A stretch of DNA of 64,000 nucleotides from Helicobacter pylori. Its GTDB lineage: Bacteria; Campylobacterota; Campylobacteria; Campylobacterales; Helicobacteraceae. Shown piece after piece: positions 1 to 10,888 of the stretch. The notes under the pieces were generated by a model. It did not search any database. It saw nothing but the letters and a program-made list of their open reading frames with translations, and was not told the origin of the DNA. The DNA is taken from NCBI RefSeq assembly GCF_001653475.1, contig NZ_CP011487.1, positions 434,001 through 498,000 on the forward strand. The letters are read 5' to 3'. The position numbers and the translations under genes were made by a program. How positions within the stretch are numbered: the stretch's first letter is position 1; the number at the start of each line of letters is the position of its first letter.

Positions 1-228
1 TTTGGCTACCCGTATTCTCAAGAATGGCACCAAGTAGCTTTTAAAACTTCTTTTGATTCTTTAGTTTTTGAGAATTTAGTGGGTAAAATTAAAAGTTTTA
101 CTGAAATTAATGACCACAACAAAAAGGATTTTTTTGAATTTTTAAACACTAGGCTGAATAAAAAACTTCTAATAAAATATGTTTTATTTAAGATTTTTAA
201 AAAGCTAGAGTCTTTTTGTTTGCGTTAG
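1..228 (+). CDS. C-terminal end of an unrecognised protein (partial)
   Basis: The first 228 bases are an open frame from the window edge to a TAG stop, giving the last 75 residues of a protein. They are rich in Phe, Lys and Asn and end in a basic stretch. I do not recognise the family. In the reference strain I would expect a FecE-type iron transporter ATPase next to vacA; this tail shows no ABC signature or Walker motif, so the gene beyond vacA may be strain specific. Its coding direction converges on vacA. There is no start in the window, so length and function cannot be judged. Confidence 0.55.
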   Translation, partial: FGYPYSQEWHQVAFKTSFDSLVFENLVGKIKSFTEINDHNKKDFFEFLNTRLNKKLLIKYVLFKIFKKLESFCLR

Positions 229-358
229 TGGAGTTTATTTTAAAGGCTAATCCCTTAGGTTGGTTTGCTAATAACACACTAGCATGAAAGGGGTGATAAA
301 CCAAATCAAACATGAGATTAAACCCTTCCCCTAGTTACGCTTTTTAAATCCATCACAT

Positions 359-377
359 CCCATGCTTTAAGCATGGG
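359..377. terminator. Hairpin between converging genes, likely vacA terminator
   Basis: The arms CCCATGCTT and AAGCATGGG flank one base and start 14 bases beyond the vacA stop. No long T-run follows on the minus strand; three Ts follow on the plus strand. It may serve either converging gene. The rest of 229-391 shows only a weak spaced inverted repeat (TTGGTTT/AAACCAA). Confidence 0.4.
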
Positions 378-391
378 TTTAAGAGCGGTAT

Positions 392-3300
392 TTAGAAACT
401 ATACCTCATTCCTAAATTGGAAGCGAAATGGCTTGCATTGGAAATCAAGTTGTGTAAATAAATAAAGCCCAAATTCAAAAACACTTCTTTAGCCAATTGC
501 AATTCCCCACCCATCATCACTCTAGCATGGGTATTTAAAGGATTGCGAGCGGCATTCACTTTAAAGGTGTTTAAAGACACCGCATTGCTAGAACCAAAAT
601 TAGCAAATTCTTGTAAAACTCCAGCATTCATATAGAAGTATGAAGTGTCCCCATAATAATAACGCGCTTCCACATTAGCACTAGCGTTGAATAAATGCTG
701 ACTGCTTGCACCATTTTTTAAAGCCACTTTATGGGTGCTGTTGCTTTCAAAGTTGGTTGAACCTAAATGGTTATAGCTCACGCCCACGCTTGGTTTTAAC
801 ACTAAAGCGTTCCTAAAAAACACAAAGTCATAACCATAGCTCGCTCTTGTTGCAGCGCCATAGGCTAAGTAATTATAGCTTTGATTCAAATCTCGCAATA
901 AAGCGCTTTTGAAATTCAAGCTTGATTGATCACTCCCTACAGCTCCTTGAGCTTCAAAATCAAATTCATGCCGGTTAGCAAAGATACGGCTATACACGCC
1001 AAAATTAGCGTTATTGACCCCAGAGTTAAGAGAGTTCGCTTGGTTACTAAAAGAGCTATAACCATAGCTTCCAAATCCGCCCACAATGGCTTCCACTTTC
1101 TCATTAAGGTAAGCATCTACGCCTGCGCTTGTGCCATACAATGAAGTGTTGCCACCGCTATTTAGGCTCGCTCCTCCAATAGCGTTAGCCCAAACATTGG
1201 TGGGTTTTTCATATTTAGGGGCAAATTGATACAACACTTCTGCCGCGCTTTCTAAAGCAGCGAATCTTTGGCCTTTTAAAGCTTGTAAGCGTTGGGCGAA
1301 CGAGTCAATATTGTTGGTGTGCCTCCTGGAGAGATTGACTAAACGAGAATTTAAAATCATCGCATTGCTCAAGCTCAAAGTTTGTAAGCCGCTTGTCTTA
1401 TGCTCTAAACTGGCTATGTTGTTTAAAGCGTCAGTGGCCGCATTCAATTGCTTGGTGATTTCACCAGTGCTTGTGGAATCAATCATGGTTCTGGCATAAC
1501 CCGCATCATGGCTATCAATCAATAAGGTTTGTAAGAGATCCCTACCTTTTGCACCTGAGTTAGCATAAAGCGTGTCAATATCGCTAGAGCGGTTAGCCAA
1601 TTCAAACACGCTTTCAATAGTGCCAAAATCATGCTTATTGATAGCGACTAAATTAGGAGTGGCGTGAGCGAAAGGAGCGTTCTTTATAAGAGCGTAGCTA
1701 GCGAAACGCGCATTTTTAGTGCTGTTTTCAGCGTTTTTGGGTAAATCTGTAGGATTAGTAGGTGTTGTAGCATTACCTAAATAACGCACAGAGATTTTAG
1801 AGCCATTAGCCGTTTTACTGATACCTAAATTTTTCCATGCCTTACCGATAAGATACTTGTAATTGTCAGGGTTATTCACCATGGCTTGATTGCCGATAGC
1901 CATCCCGCATGCTTTAATGTCATCGGTATTTCGCACCACACAAGTATCCATGCGGTTATTGTTGTTATAAAGGGCTAGGCGCTCGTTGAATTGTTCTATT
2001 AGACTCACATTACTAATGCTGTTAGTGCCTAAAGAAACATTTTCATAACCGATGATTTTCGCTTTCAATAAGACATGTTCTTTATTTTTAATGAGATCTT
2101 GAGCGCTGTTAATTTTGATAAGCGGTTTGTAAAATCCAGTCGCACTATCTATATCATTATTAAAACTCATGACTGCTGCATTGCCTACGCTTAAGGTTTC
2201 TATATTCCCGCCTCGAACCAAATAATTGATAGTGCCTTGATTGTTAATAAAATTCCCCTGAATGGTTATATTTGAAAATTGACTATAATCCATGACTGCA
2301 TTGGGACCTAGGGTTAGATTATTAAACATGAGTTTTGCCGTGCCCCAAGGGCTCCCTTGAGGCCCAAAAGCAAGTTTGTTGGTGATTTCAACATTTTTAA
2401 TATTCCTGGCGTCAAAATAATTCCAAGGGGCGTAGTAAAAATCATTGATAACCAGTTTTTCACCGCCTTTAAACTTAACACCCCCAGAATAGATTGACCT
2501 AGTGCCAGTTTCCAAACGCACGGTGTTGATGCGCGATTGACTGCCTATATCTTCGCTAAAATTAGTGTATTCCCCCACACTTATCCCATTGGTTTTAACC
2601 AACAATTCATTAATGTTGAAGTTTTTAATGGCCACATTAGTGGAAGCTGTAATGAGCTTGTTGATATTGACCTTGTTTGTAACACCACTAAAGTCTAAGG
2701 TGTTGAAACCACCATTACCAGTATCAATATCTTTAAAATTGACCGTATGAGCGCTCGCTTTTAAATTCACAAATCTTCCCAGACTGATATTGTTATTAAA
2801 AGCGATTGTGCCGTTTTTGGTATCCACACCAGCCTTAAACTCAAAATTCGCGCTCGAGCCTGCCAAAGCATAACCGCCCACTTGATTATTCACCATTAAA
2901 GCCCCATCAACGGTGACATTCCCGGTTAGATTTTCCACTAAAAGAGAGCGCCCGCTCGCTTGATTGGACAGATTGACACCGCCTTTGCCGATATTCAAAT
3001 TAGCTGCATTGGTGGTAAGAGAAGCTGTATACCCTCCCACTTTAATCGTGCCATCAGCGTTAGTGTTGATGCGGTTGATATTGACCACCGTGTCTTTGGC
3101 TCCAGCAAAAGGCCCATCAATGACTTGCGTGGGTTGGATTTCTGTTTTTTGCCCGCTATTGGGTGGGTTAATGACCTGAGTGTTACTATCTTGTTTGTCG
3201 TTTTTAGCGCTTTCATTTTTGTCATTTTTAGCACCACTTTGAGAATTGGTATTATTAGGTTTATCCTTATAACCACCTTCTGGAGGGGCGATGATATTTA

Positions 3301-4261
3301 ACCCTGCACTTTGCCACAAATCCAATGTGCTAATATTAGTCTTTTTACTAGCGATAATGCCTGCTTGAGCAGCGTTTTTATCGCCCACAGTGAGATGGTT
3401 AAAATGCGCTTCCCCTGTCACTTTTGAAGTGTTTATCGTGCTGTATGAAGGGGCCAAATACGCTCCCACATATTGCAAACGGCCCATCCACACATTACCC
3501 ATTAATTTAACGCTGTTTGAAGCCAAATTAAGCGTGGCGCCATCATAAAGAGAAATTTCAGCGTTTTTACTGCTAGTGATCCCTTCTGAAGCTTGCAAAG
3601 TTAAAACCGTAGAGCTGGCTTTTCTACCGGCTCCAGAACCCACACGATTATTGATTTCTAAAAAATTATCAATTGAGATATTTTTAGCGTTGAAATCCAC
3701 TCTCGTGGTGCGATCAGCACTATCTTTAAAGCTTGTGAAAGAATTGCCATTGAATTGGCCTAAGCGCAAAGTGGCTTTTTGCATATTCACATCTAAATCC
3801 CCACCAGTGTAGTTTCTTAGCCCTGAAAGCTTATAAGTCCCTACAGCGTCTTTCATATCCACTTCAAGCTTGTTCCATTGCCCGCCTTTGACCCAATAAT
3901 GCCTAGCGGCATTCCCCCAATCCCAACCTCCATCAATCTTACTGGATAAAAGGGATTTGTATAAGTCGTATTCCTTGTTAGGGAATTCATTAAAACCTCT
4001 TCCTGCTTGAATGCGCCAAACTTTATCGGGTTTGTCCGGGGTTTTATTAGCTTCTTCGGCTTGTTTGAGCCCCCAGCCAAGAAGCCCTGAGACCGTTCCT
4101 ACAGCGGTGCCTGTAGCGATACCCCCAACAATGGCTGGAATGATCACGGTTGTAAAAAAGGCGGCATGACTTTGTTGCGGTGTGATGCTGACCAACGTTC
4201 CTACTAAAGCAAGAGAAACTAGAGGGCGATTGATCTTGCAGTGTGTTTGTTGTAATTCCAT
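392..4261 (-). CDS. vacA: Vacuolating cytotoxin VacA, s1/m1-like allele
   Basis: Secreted pore-forming toxin exported as an autotransporter. The chosen ATG (residue sequence MELQQTH) has AAGGA just upstream and gives 1289 residues; an in-frame start 12 codons further up is less likely. Residues 1-33 are the signal peptide, cut before [10 protein letters not shown], which is the active s1 form with the GxxxG-rich membrane segment. A hydrophilic linker near residue 350 ([13 protein letters not shown]) separates p33 from p55. The midregion reads as m1 from memory of type sequences. A Cys pair (MDTC...KACG) lies near residue 780. The last roughly 300 residues form the beta-barrel and end in the usual aromatic residue (MRYSF). 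No frameshift or internal stop is seen, so the toxin should be made. Confidence 0.97.
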   Translation of the reverse strand: MELQQTHCKINRPLVSLALVGTLVSITPQQSHAAFFTTVIIPAIVGGIATGTAVGTVSGLLGWGLKQAEEANKTPDKPDKVWRIQAGRGFNEFPNKEYDLYKSLLSSKIDGGWDWGNAARHYWVKGGQWNKLEVDMKDAVGTYKLSGLRNYTGGDLDVNMQKATLRLGQFNGNSFTSFKDSADRTTRVDFNAKNISIDNFLEINNRVGSGAGRKASSTVLTLQASEGITSSKNAEISLYDGATLNLASNSVKLMGNVWMGRLQYVGAYLAPSYSTINTSKVTGEAHFNHLTVGDKNAAQAGIIASKKTNISTLDLWQSAGLNIIAPPEGGYKDKPNNTNSQSGAKNDKNESAKNDKQDSNTQVINPPNSGQKTEIQPTQVIDGPFAGAKDTVVNINRINTNADGTIKVGGYTASLTTNAANLNIGKGGVNLSNQASGRSLLVENLTGNVTVDGALMVNNQVGGYALAGSSANFEFKAGVDTKNGTIAFNNNISLGRFVNLKASAHTVNFKDIDTGNGGFNTLDFSGVTNKVNINKLITASTNVAIKNFNINELLVKTNGISVGEYTNFSEDIGSQSRINTVRLETGTRSIYSGGVKFKGGEKLVINDFYYAPWNYFDARNIKNVEITNKLAFGPQGSPWGTAKLMFNNLTLGPNAVMDYSQFSNITIQGNFINNQGTINYLVRGGNIETLSVGNAAVMSFNNDIDSATGFYKPLIKINSAQDLIKNKEHVLLKAKIIGYENVSLGTNSISNVSLIEQFNERLALYNNNNRMDTCVVRNTDDIKACGMAIGNQAMVNNPDNYKYLIGKAWKNLGISKTANGSKISVRYLGNATTPTNPTDLPKNAENSTKNARFASYALIKNAPFAHATPNLVAINKHDFGTIESVFELANRSSDIDTLYANSGAKGRDLLQTLLIDSHDAGYARTMIDSTSTGEITKQLNAATDALNNIASLEHKTSGLQTLSLSNAMILNSRLVNLSRRHTNNIDSFAQRLQALKGQRFAALESAAEVLYQFAPKYEKPTNVWANAIGGASLNSGGNTSLYGTSAGVDAYLNEKVEAIVGGFGSYGYSSFSNQANSLNSGVNNANFGVYSRIFANRHEFDFEAQGAVGSDQSSLNFKSALLRDLNQSYNYLAYGAATRASYGYDFVFFRNALVLKPSVGVSYNHLGSTNFESNSTHKVALKNGASSQHLFNASANVEARYYYGDTSYFYMNAGVLQEFANFGSSNAVSLNTFKVNAARNPLNTHARVMMGGELQLAKEVFLNLGFIYLHNLISNASHFASNLGMRYSF

Positions 4262-4388
4262 TTTCTTCCTTTCTTTATTATAAAACGATTTTTGCACAAA
4301 GGGTGCGACTTTAGACTAGAAAATTTCTGTTGCATTTACGATTAAGGTTATAAATATGTAGTATTTACAACAGATGTTTAATTTTATC
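4262..4388 (-). promoter_or_regulatory. vacA leader and putative promoter
   Basis: On the minus strand a TAAAAT hexamer (4381-4386) lies about 120 bases before the vacA ATG, which fits the start point I recall for vacA (about 119 bases upstream). The leader carries a small hairpin GCAC-5-GTGC at 4294-4306 close to its 3' end and an AAGGA ribosome site at about 4267-4271. Leader secondary structure has been linked to vacA mRNA stability in published work; whether this hairpin is that element is inference. Confidence 0.45.
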
Positions 4389-4484
4389 AAGTATTAGGTA
4401 AATAAATATAAAATTTACAAGATTAAAAAGCAAAAATATTGAAAGTTGTGGCTAGAATGTGTAAAAAGGTAAAATTGGAGGCGT

Positions 4485-5882
4485 TTAAAAAAACTTCTCC
4501 CAAATCGTGCCTTGTGGGGTGTCCATCAAAGCGATTTTTTGTTTCAAAAGCTCTTCTCTGATGCTATCGGCTTTTAAAAAATCTTTTTGTTCTTTGGCGC
4601 GTTTTCTTTCTTCTATCTTGCTTTCAATTTCTTGTTTTTCGCTTTCACTCACGCCTAATTGGAAATAGATAGTAGGGTCTTTAAACCCGATGCCAAGCAG
4701 TTCTTCTATGAATTTCAAATTCGCTAAAATTTCGCCCTTTAAAGCCTTGTTTTTGGGGTTTTGATCAAGTTTTTCATTAGTAGAAGAAAGCATGCTTTCT
4801 AAAACGCTCAACGCTTTAGAAATGTTTAAATCATCTTGCATGCATTCTAAAATTTCTTTTTTAAAGTTAGGATTTATTCCTCCAAGAGTCCCTAAAACGC
4901 GCTGTTTTAGGCGATAGATTTTATCCAAGCGTTTTTTACTCACTAACAAGTCTTCTTCATTGAAATTCAAAACAGAGCGATAATGCACCCCTAGTAAGTA
5001 ATTACGCAAAATTTCGCCATCATAGTTTTTGAGAGCGTCTTTAATAAAAAAGCTATTCCCTAAACTTTTAGACATTTTTTCGTTATTGATATTCACAAAG
5101 CCATTATGCATCCAGTATTTAGCAAGCTCCACGCCAAAGGCGCAACGGGTTTGGCACGCTTCATTTTCATGGTGGGGGAATAACAAATCCGCTCCGCCTG
5201 CATGGATGTCAATTTGATAAGAGGTGTTAGTGAGCGCTAAAGTTTCAAAAACCATGCTAGAGCATTCTATATGCCAGCCAGGGCGCCCTTTGCCTAAAGG
5301 GCTATCAAAGCCCACATCATTATCCCCCTTATAGCTTTTCCATAAAACAAAATCCTGCTCAAGCCGTTTTTCTTGCACCAAACCAATACGGCCAAATTCA
5401 ATGCTGCTATTATGCACGCTCAAAGAGCCGTAATCTTTATCCTTGCTCGTGTCTAAATAAATATCCCCATTAGAGACCTGATAAGCGATATTTTTTTCTA
5501 AAAGCGTTTCAATCATACCCACCATAGCGTCTAAATACTCGCTCGCTTTAGGCTCTAGGCTGGGTTTTTTCACATTTAAAGCGTTTAAATCCCTCGTGTA
5601 AGATTCAATATAAATACTGCTTAATTCTTGAATGCTTTTGTTTTCTTTTAAGGCTTTGTTGATGATCTTGTCGTCAATATCCGTGAAATTCCTTACTAGC
5701 ACCACTTCATAGCCGCTCAATTCAAGCGTGCGCCTTAGCAAATCAAAAGCAATCGCGCTCCTGGCATGCCCTAAATGAGCGTCATCATACACCGTAGGCC
5801 CGCACACATAAATATTCGCCTTTTTTTCAACTAAAGGCTCAAAAGGGACTTTTTGTTTTAATTTGGTATCATAAATAAACAT
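4485..5882 (-). CDS. cysS: Cysteinyl-tRNA synthetase
   Basis: Cytosolic class I synthetase that charges tRNA-Cys. The 465-residue length is normal. The N-terminus has the zinc-site Cys and the HIGH-type signature (CGPTVYDDAHLGH, residues 27-39). The second signature is NNEKMSKSLGN around residue 270, and the GWHIECS and HAGGADLLFPHHENE segments with further zinc ligands lie between them. The gene begins on the base next to the murJ stop, so the two are surely cotranscribed. It is followed by vacA on the same strand after 223 bases that contain the vacA promoter. Confidence 0.97.
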   Translation of the reverse strand: MFIYDTKLKQKVPFEPLVEKKANIYVCGPTVYDDAHLGHARSAIAFDLLRRTLELSGYEVVLVRNFTDIDDKIINKALKENKSIQELSSIYIESYTRDLNALNVKKPSLEPKASEYLDAMVGMIETLLEKNIAYQVSNGDIYLDTSKDKDYGSLSVHNSSIEFGRIGLVQEKRLEQDFVLWKSYKGDNDVGFDSPLGKGRPGWHIECSSMVFETLALTNTSYQIDIHAGGADLLFPHHENEACQTRCAFGVELAKYWMHNGFVNINNEKMSKSLGNSFFIKDALKNYDGEILRNYLLGVHYRSVLNFNEEDLLVSKKRLDKIYRLKQRVLGTLGGINPNFKKEILECMQDDLNISKALSVLESMLSSTNEKLDQNPKNKALKGEILANLKFIEELLGIGFKDPTIYFQLGVSESEKQEIESKIEERKRAKEQKDFLKADSIREELLKQKIALMDTPQGTIWEKFF

Positions 5883-7343
5883 TTAAAAACCTTGAAAATA
5901 ATAAAATAAATGTAAATGTGTAACCCACGATTTGAACGCTAAGAGTAATAAGATTTCCACGCAAGCGAGGAAAAGGATTACAAGCCATAATTTTAAATTT
6001 TTAATTATACCCAAGAATGGTTGAAAGCCAAACGCTTTTATCGTTAAAACAAATAAAAATAACCCGCTCAAACTATTCGCTAAAGCCAAACCTAAAACCC
6101 CTAACAAAGGCATTAAACTCAAAGAAGCCACTAAACCTAAAAAAAGCGAAATTAAAGAGATTTTAGCCGCTTTTTTTTGTTCTAATTTCGCATAAAGCCA
6201 TAAAGAAAAGAGTTTGGTTAGCCCAAAAGGGAGTAAGCCTAAAAGATAGAGCGAAAAGACTTGCGAAGTGATTAAGGTGTCTTTAGGGCTAAATTGCCCT
6301 CTTTCAAATAAAAGCTCTGTGATTTCTTTATTTAACATTATCCCTCCAATGCTGCAAAAGAGCAAAACCCCCACCAAAAAAAACCACGCCTTTTGCAAGC
6401 GCTGTAAGATTAAATCCTGCTGATTGTTTTTAAGTGCGATCGCAATGCTAGGGAAAAGGGTGCTAGAGATAGCGATAGCGAATAAAGCTAAAGGGAGCTG
6501 AAAAACTCTATTAGCGTAATACAAATAAGACACGCTCCCGCTCGCTAGAAAAGAGGCTATCGTGGTGTCTAAAAAAGAAGCGATTTGAGCGCTAGAATTG
6601 CCTAAGACGCTGGGGAAGAATTGCTTGAAAAACCCTTTCAAATCCCTTTTAGCCCGATTCAAACGATATTCTTTTTTGAGCGCGTTTTTAGTTTTAAAGC
6701 CCAACAACCCTTTAAATAATAAAGCCCATAAGCCTAATTTCACTAAAGGATAAAAGTGTAATAAAATTTGAGCCACACCTCCTAAAAGCACGCCATAGCT
6801 CAAATAATACAACGCTTCTAAATGCGTTTTTTCTTTAGAAATAAAAAGGGCTAAAATCATGCATAAATTGAGTAAGCTTGCGCTATAAGCGCTGGCAAAA
6901 AAGCTGTGTTTGTATTGTAAAAGCGCACCTAAAAAAGTGGTGATAAACACCAATAAAAGATACCAAAAATTGATCGCTACAATAGGAGCGCAGAGTTTGA
7001 GCGTTTCTTCATTAAAGCCATAAGCGAGGAGTTTGGTGAGCCATAAGGGGTTTAATGCCACCAATAAGCACCATACCAATAAAACACCACAAAAAATAAG
7101 CCCCACTAAACTCGCAAAGCTCCCTTTAATAGAACTTCGTATGAAGCCCGGTAAAAAGCTTTGAGAAAAAGAGCCCTCCGCAAAAATACGCCTGAATAAA
7201 TTAGGCAATTTGAAAGCCACAAAGAAAATATCGCTATACACCCCAGCCCCTAGAATATTAGCCATCATCAAATCCCGTAAAAAGCCAAAAACCCTAGAGC
7301 ATAAAATCCCTAAGCTATTCGTTAAAAATATTTTTTTTAGCAT
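5883..7343 (-). CDS. murJ: Lipid II flippase MurJ (MviN)
   Basis: Polytopic inner membrane protein of the MATE/MOP superfamily that moves lipid II for peptidoglycan synthesis. It has 486 residues and about 14 hydrophobic segments. The N-terminal pattern (SRVFGFLRDLMMANILGAG) and the FRRIFAEGSFSQSFLPGF segment around residue 52 are typical of MurJ. It ends at the cysS start. It is divergent from the FapA-like gene, with 92 AT-rich bases between them that must hold both promoters. A run of eight A residues lies in codons 2-5, but the gene should be essential and the frame is open. Confidence 0.95.
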   Translation of the reverse strand: MLKKIFLTNSLGILCSRVFGFLRDLMMANILGAGVYSDIFFVAFKLPNLFRRIFAEGSFSQSFLPGFIRSSIKGSFASLVGLIFCGVLLVWCLLVALNPLWLTKLLAYGFNEETLKLCAPIVAINFWYLLLVFITTFLGALLQYKHSFFASAYSASLLNLCMILALFISKEKTHLEALYYLSYGVLLGGVAQILLHFYPLVKLGLWALLFKGLLGFKTKNALKKEYRLNRAKRDLKGFFKQFFPSVLGNSSAQIASFLDTTIASFLASGSVSYLYYANRVFQLPLALFAIAISSTLFPSIAIALKNNQQDLILQRLQKAWFFLVGVLLFCSIGGIMLNKEITELLFERGQFSPKDTLITSQVFSLYLLGLLPFGLTKLFSLWLYAKLEQKKAAKISLISLFLGLVASLSLMPLLGVLGLALANSLSGLFLFVLTIKAFGFQPFLGIIKNLKLWLVILFLACVEILLLLAFKSWVTHLHLFYYFQGF

Positions 7344-7435
7344 GCTAGCCGTATTTATTACCTAATTTTCAGTGTTTTTTTGTTAGCATATTTCTTTTTT
7401 CAAATTCTTATATTATACCATTTGAGGATTAAAAA

Positions 7436-9280
7436 ATGAGCTTGGAGCATTTTGCCCCTATAAAAGTTGAGCGGTGCAAAGACATTCAAAACGAATTAAA
7501 AAAAGCGGCTGCTGAAAATAAATTACAAACAGAAGATCTATGGTTTGAGATTTTAAAAACTTCTATTTTTATCAAAAACAGCGCTAAAGACGATTTTAGC
7601 GAGGCTTTTGGTGGGGAATTGCAACAATTAGAAGAAGATGAATACTATGAAAAAAAAGAGCTAACCCTTTATCAAACCCACGACATTAAAATCAAATCAA
7701 ACGCTTATAAGCGCTTTTTTGAAGTGGAAGTGGATGAAAATTTGAGTGGGATAGAAATTGTTTTAGACGAGTGTTTTATTGTCCTAGACACTGAAGAGCA
7801 TTACCAAGAAATGTTTGCGTATATTAAAGAGCGTTTAGCCTTTGAGGGCGTGGTGTTCCGCCATCTTCCACAAATGTATGAAAATTTAAAAACAGAATTA
7901 AGAAAATATAAAAAAGAAGCCCAAAATAAGCGCTTTATTTTATACGCTTCTTCAACCTTTATCCCCAATACAGAAGAACAATCCCATTTTTTATTAGAAG
8001 AAGAATACCTTCCAACGCATACCATTCCCTTAAGCGATCAAGAAGAATCGTTTGTTAAAGAAAATTATTATATCGCTAAAGAAAATCAAAAAGTCGCTTG
8101 CGTGAATTACCCCAAACAAGGTAGAGACGGCCGTAACCTTAAAGGTCTTTATATTGAATTGCCTAAAGCGGCCAATTCGCCCACCCCTATAGGGCATGAC
8201 AAAAACGCTTTTGAAGAAAGAGAAGAAAATAACGCTTTAGTGTATTACTCCAAAGCCTTACAAGGGGTTAAAATGGAAAAAGGGCGTTTGGTTTCTAAGC
8301 AAAATTTTATTTTTAAAAACGGGATCAAATCCATTGAAACGCCTAATCTTTTAGGGGGAGTGGAAAGCGCTCTAGTTTTAGAGATTCAAGCTAAAGATGA
8401 ATTGAGCGATGCGATTGATTCTAACCTCATTTTAGAAGCGAGTGCGATTAACATTAAGGGCAATGTGGGCAAGAATGTGATCTTAGTGGCTAAAGAAATT
8501 ACTATAGAGGGGCAAATCCACCCTGAAAGCTATGTCTATGCCAATAAAGCGCGTATCACTAACCATAAGGGCGTGTGCTACGCTAAAGAGTTTGAGTGCA
8601 AGTATTTAGAGCGTGCTAAAGTGTATGCCAATAGCGTTAAAGTGGAAGCGAGCGCGGGGAGCGTGGTCTATGCGAAAGAAATCGCTTTAGAAAAGCTTAA
8701 AAGCGATAACAAGCTGTATTTTTCCAAGCAATGTTTGATTGATGAGGTGGATGGCAATGGCAACCGCTTTATTTTTTACGCTTTTGGGGGGCGAGAAAAC
8801 CAAGAAGAATTGAAAGCCGCTAAACAAAAACTCAATGCATTAGGGTTAAAATCTAAAAAAATCATCGCTCAGCACCAGTCCTTAAACCATTTAGTCAAAA
8901 ACAATCAAGCCATCATGGAAAAGCTTAAAAATGCCACCGAAGAAATCAAACGCTCTTTAATGCAACAAGAAAGCGTGAAAGACGCTTATAGCGAGTTTAT
9001 GTTTGCTTTAAAGCGTTTGAAAATCTTAAAAGCCCAAATGCTAGAATTGCAAAAAATCAACAACGAATGCTACGCTAAACTCATTAGCATAGAAAACAGC
9101 TTCCAGCATGCAAGCGTTATGACTAAAAACCCTTTCAAGCAAGAAAATATCGTGATCTACCATCGCAATTACCCTAAAGTGAGCAACTTGAGCGCTATGT
9201 TAAGCCATAATGAAAGCGTGAATGTGATCTATGAAGATCATAAAATCAAAAAAGTCCCTAAAAGTGCTATAAAAGGCTAG
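7436..9280 (+). CDS. FapA/DUF342-family protein of unknown role
   Basis: The 614-residue soluble protein matches the FapA (DUF342) pattern. An acidic N-terminal half is followed, at about residues 300-450, by short repeated beta segments alternating with Gly (for example [20 protein letters not shown]), suggesting a right-handed parallel beta structure. A coiled coil of roughly residues 455-560 comes next, then a short tail. In some bacteria the family has been tied to flagellar assembly or cell polarity, but its biochemical function is not established and no catalytic motif is visible. ATG has TTGAGGA upstream. ruvA follows after 25 bases, so the two probably form one transcript. Confidence 0.8.
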   Translation: MSLEHFAPIKVERCKDIQNELKKAAAENKLQTEDLWFEILKTSIFIKNSAKDDFSEAFGGELQQLEEDEYYEKKELTLYQTHDIKIKSNAYKRFFEVEVDENLSGIEIVLDECFIVLDTEEHYQEMFAYIKERLAFEGVVFRHLPQMYENLKTELRKYKKEAQNKRFILYASSTFIPNTEEQSHFLLEEEYLPTHTIPLSDQEESFVKENYYIAKENQKVACVNYPKQGRDGRNLKGLYIELPKAANSPTPIGHDKNAFEEREENNALVYYSKALQGVKMEKGRLVSKQNFIFKNGIKSIETPNLLGGVESALVLEIQAKDELSDAIDSNLILEASAINIKGNVGKNVILVAKEITIEGQIHPESYVYANKARITNHKGVCYAKEFECKYLERAKVYANSVKVEASAGSVVYAKEIALEKLKSDNKLYFSKQCLIDEVDGNGNRFIFYAFGGRENQEELKAAKQKLNALGLKSKKIIAQHQSLNHLVKNNQAIMEKLKNATEEIKRSLMQQESVKDAYSEFMFALKRLKILKAQMLELQKINNECYAKLISIENSFQHASVMTKNPFKQENIVIYHRNYPKVSNLSAMLSHNESVNVIYEDHKIKKVPKSAIKG

Positions 9281-9305
9281 AGCGAGAAATAAAAAAGGGA
9301 TAAAA

Positions 9306-9857
9306 ATGATAGTGGGTTTGATAGGGGTTGTGGAAAAAATCTCCGCTTTAGAAGTGCATATAGAAGTGCAAGGGGTTGTTTATGGGGTGCAAGTTTCTAT
9401 GCGAACTTCTGCTTTGCTTCAAGCGGGCCAAAAGGCGCGTTTGAAAATCTTACAAGTAATTAAAGAAGATGCACATCTTTTATACGGGTTTTTAGAAGAG
9501 AGCGAAAAAATTCTCTTTGAAAGGCTTTTAAAAATCAATGGGGTAGGGGGGCGTATCGCTTTGGCCATTCTTTCAAGCTTTTCGCCGAATGAATTTGAAA
9601 ACATTATCGCCACTAAAGAAGTCAAAAGACTCCAGCAAGTCCCAGGCATAGGCAAAAAGCTCGCTGATAAGATCATGGTGGATTTGATTGGCTTTTTCAT
9701 TCAAGATGAAACCAGCCCTGCACGCAATGAAGTCTTTTTAGCCTTAGAGAGTTTGGGCTTTAAAAGCGTTGAAATCAATAAAGTTTTAAAAACCCTAAAA
9801 CCCAATCTCAGCACCGAAGCAGCGATTAAAGAAGCCTTACAGCAACTGCGTTCTTAA
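9306..9857 (+). CDS. ruvA: Holliday junction branch migration protein RuvA
   Basis: RuvA tetramers bind Holliday junctions and load the RuvB motor. The protein has 183 residues, near the normal length. The N-terminal OB domain ([12 protein letters not shown]) is followed by two helix-hairpin-helix motifs, [16 protein letters not shown] at about residues 73-88 and [16 protein letters not shown] at about 109-124. The C-terminal RuvB-contact domain ([18 protein letters not shown]) is present. The partner ruvC lies downstream at 11751 on the same strand but is separated by an accessory segment. Confidence 0.96.
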   Translation: MIVGLIGVVEKISALEVHIEVQGVVYGVQVSMRTSALLQAGQKARLKILQVIKEDAHLLYGFLEESEKILFERLLKINGVGGRIALAILSSFSPNEFENIIATKEVKRLQQVPGIGKKLADKIMVDLIGFFIQDETSPARNEVFLALESLGFKSVEINKVLKTLKPNLSTEAAIKEALQQLRS

Positions 9858-9950
9858 AAAAAGGTTGAAGCAGTCAAAAAGGAAATACGCCTTTAAAAAA
9901 TCATTATACGATTACAAGTTTTGAAAGAGGTGAAAAGGTTTTAATGTGGG

Positions 9951-9956
9951 TATAAT
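9951..9956 (+). promoter_or_regulatory. Putative -10 element
   Basis: A perfect TATAAT stands at the head of the accessory segment after ruvA. No good -35 is seen at 16-18 bases, which is common in H. pylori. It could drive the 22-codon hydrophobic reading frame at 9965-10033 and the broken gene after it. Confidence 0.35.
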
Positions 9957-9964
9957 AAAAAGAA

Positions 9965-10033
9965 GTGGGCCTAATATTAATAATAATTTTTGGTTTTGCC
10001 AGTCCCATGATAGAAACCACCAATAGATGTTGA
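9965..10033 (+). other. Possible micro-ORF, 22 codons, hydrophobic
   Basis: A GTG-initiated frame just downstream of the TATAAT encodes a 22-residue peptide with a strongly hydrophobic N-terminal half (GLILIIIFGFA) and ends at TGA. No clear ribosome site is visible, so translation is doubtful. It could be a gene remnant, a leader peptide or chance. I do not match it to the known AapA peptides. Confidence 0.15.
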
Positions 10034-10047
10034 AGGGCAATCACACA

Positions 10048-10789
10048 ATGAACAAGCGCTAAAGTATTATTGACTTTATTGATTATAATGTCATTAGGTA
10101 AGGGATTAATTAGTCTAATAAAAGATGATACAATCCCCATTGAAACAAGACTCCATGAAAACAAACTGACAATCATCTCTAAAACAGACAATATAGAAAT
10201 CCAAAATATTGAGTTTAATAGGGGGAATTGTTCTGATACTGCTTACAATAAAGGTTCAGAAAGAATTGAAAAAGAGTCAGAAGAAGAACTAGCAAGAGAA
10301 TACTTTTACTATGAGCTTGAGAGTGATCGAAATTTCATCGCTAAAAATGAAAAAACGATTTAAGAGTATCAAAATGAAATTGCTAATTTTCAAAAATACT
10401 ATAAAGATGTAATAAATATTGATGATTATCCGGCGTTAATCCGTTGGCTCAATGAACGAAAAGATTCTTATACTTGGGATAATGATCTTGATTTTGAATC
10501 CCTTAAAAAAAGCCTTTTAAGTTCTATTGAACATTCAGTTGAAGAATTGCAAAATAAGGTTCAAGAGCTTCTAGATAGTAACAAATCTGAACTAAACCTC
10601 ATAGATGAAACGGATAAAGCACAAGACAACTCCCAGGAGTTCGAAGCCAAAAAAACCGCTATGTCCAAGCTTAAATTTGGAGAATCTCTGACAATAGAAC
10701 ACGATTGCAAAAATCTCATGGAGATTAAAATCCAAACCGATAAGGACAGTAAGATCCTTCATTTTAAACTTCCACAACCTAAGGAATAG
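10048..10789 (+). pseudogene. Broken gene of unknown function between ruvA and ruvC
   Basis: From about 10058 to 10789 one frame reads as continuous protein-like sequence, interrupted only by a TAA at 10361-10363. The part before the stop begins with a hydrophobic stretch (KVLLTLLIIMSLGKGLISLI), then a charged region. The part after it is helical and acidic, ending in PQPKE. An ATG at 10048-10050 with AAGGG ahead (10033-10037) would enter this frame if one base were removed just after it (giving MTSAKVLL), so a second lesion at the start is likely. The available in-frame starts are TTG 10070 and ATG 10088. I recognise no family; a single-pass membrane anchor plus a cytoplasmic coiled region is the simplest reading. 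Confidence 0.6.
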
Positions 10790-10888
10790 GATCGTTAATG
10801 GGTCAGCTCTTTGGTTAAAGCCTTTTAATTTTTAAAAAAAGAAATTTTGGTTACTCTGTTTGCCTCGTTACTAGAACTTTGTTGGTTT

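Noticed and set aside
2960..4080. Long frames on the plus strand and in other minus frames inside vacA
   Set aside because: They are shadows of the vacA coding sequence without ribosome sites or family features.
7325..7337. A8 run in the first codons of murJ as a switch
   Set aside because: MurJ should be essential, and the frame is intact; AT-rich runs of this size are common by chance here.
9904..10191. Minus-strand 95-codon hydrophobic frame overlapping the broken gene after ruvA
   Set aside because: It lies opposite the better-supported plus-strand gene, has no clear ribosome site, and its composition looks like the complement of AT-rich DNA.
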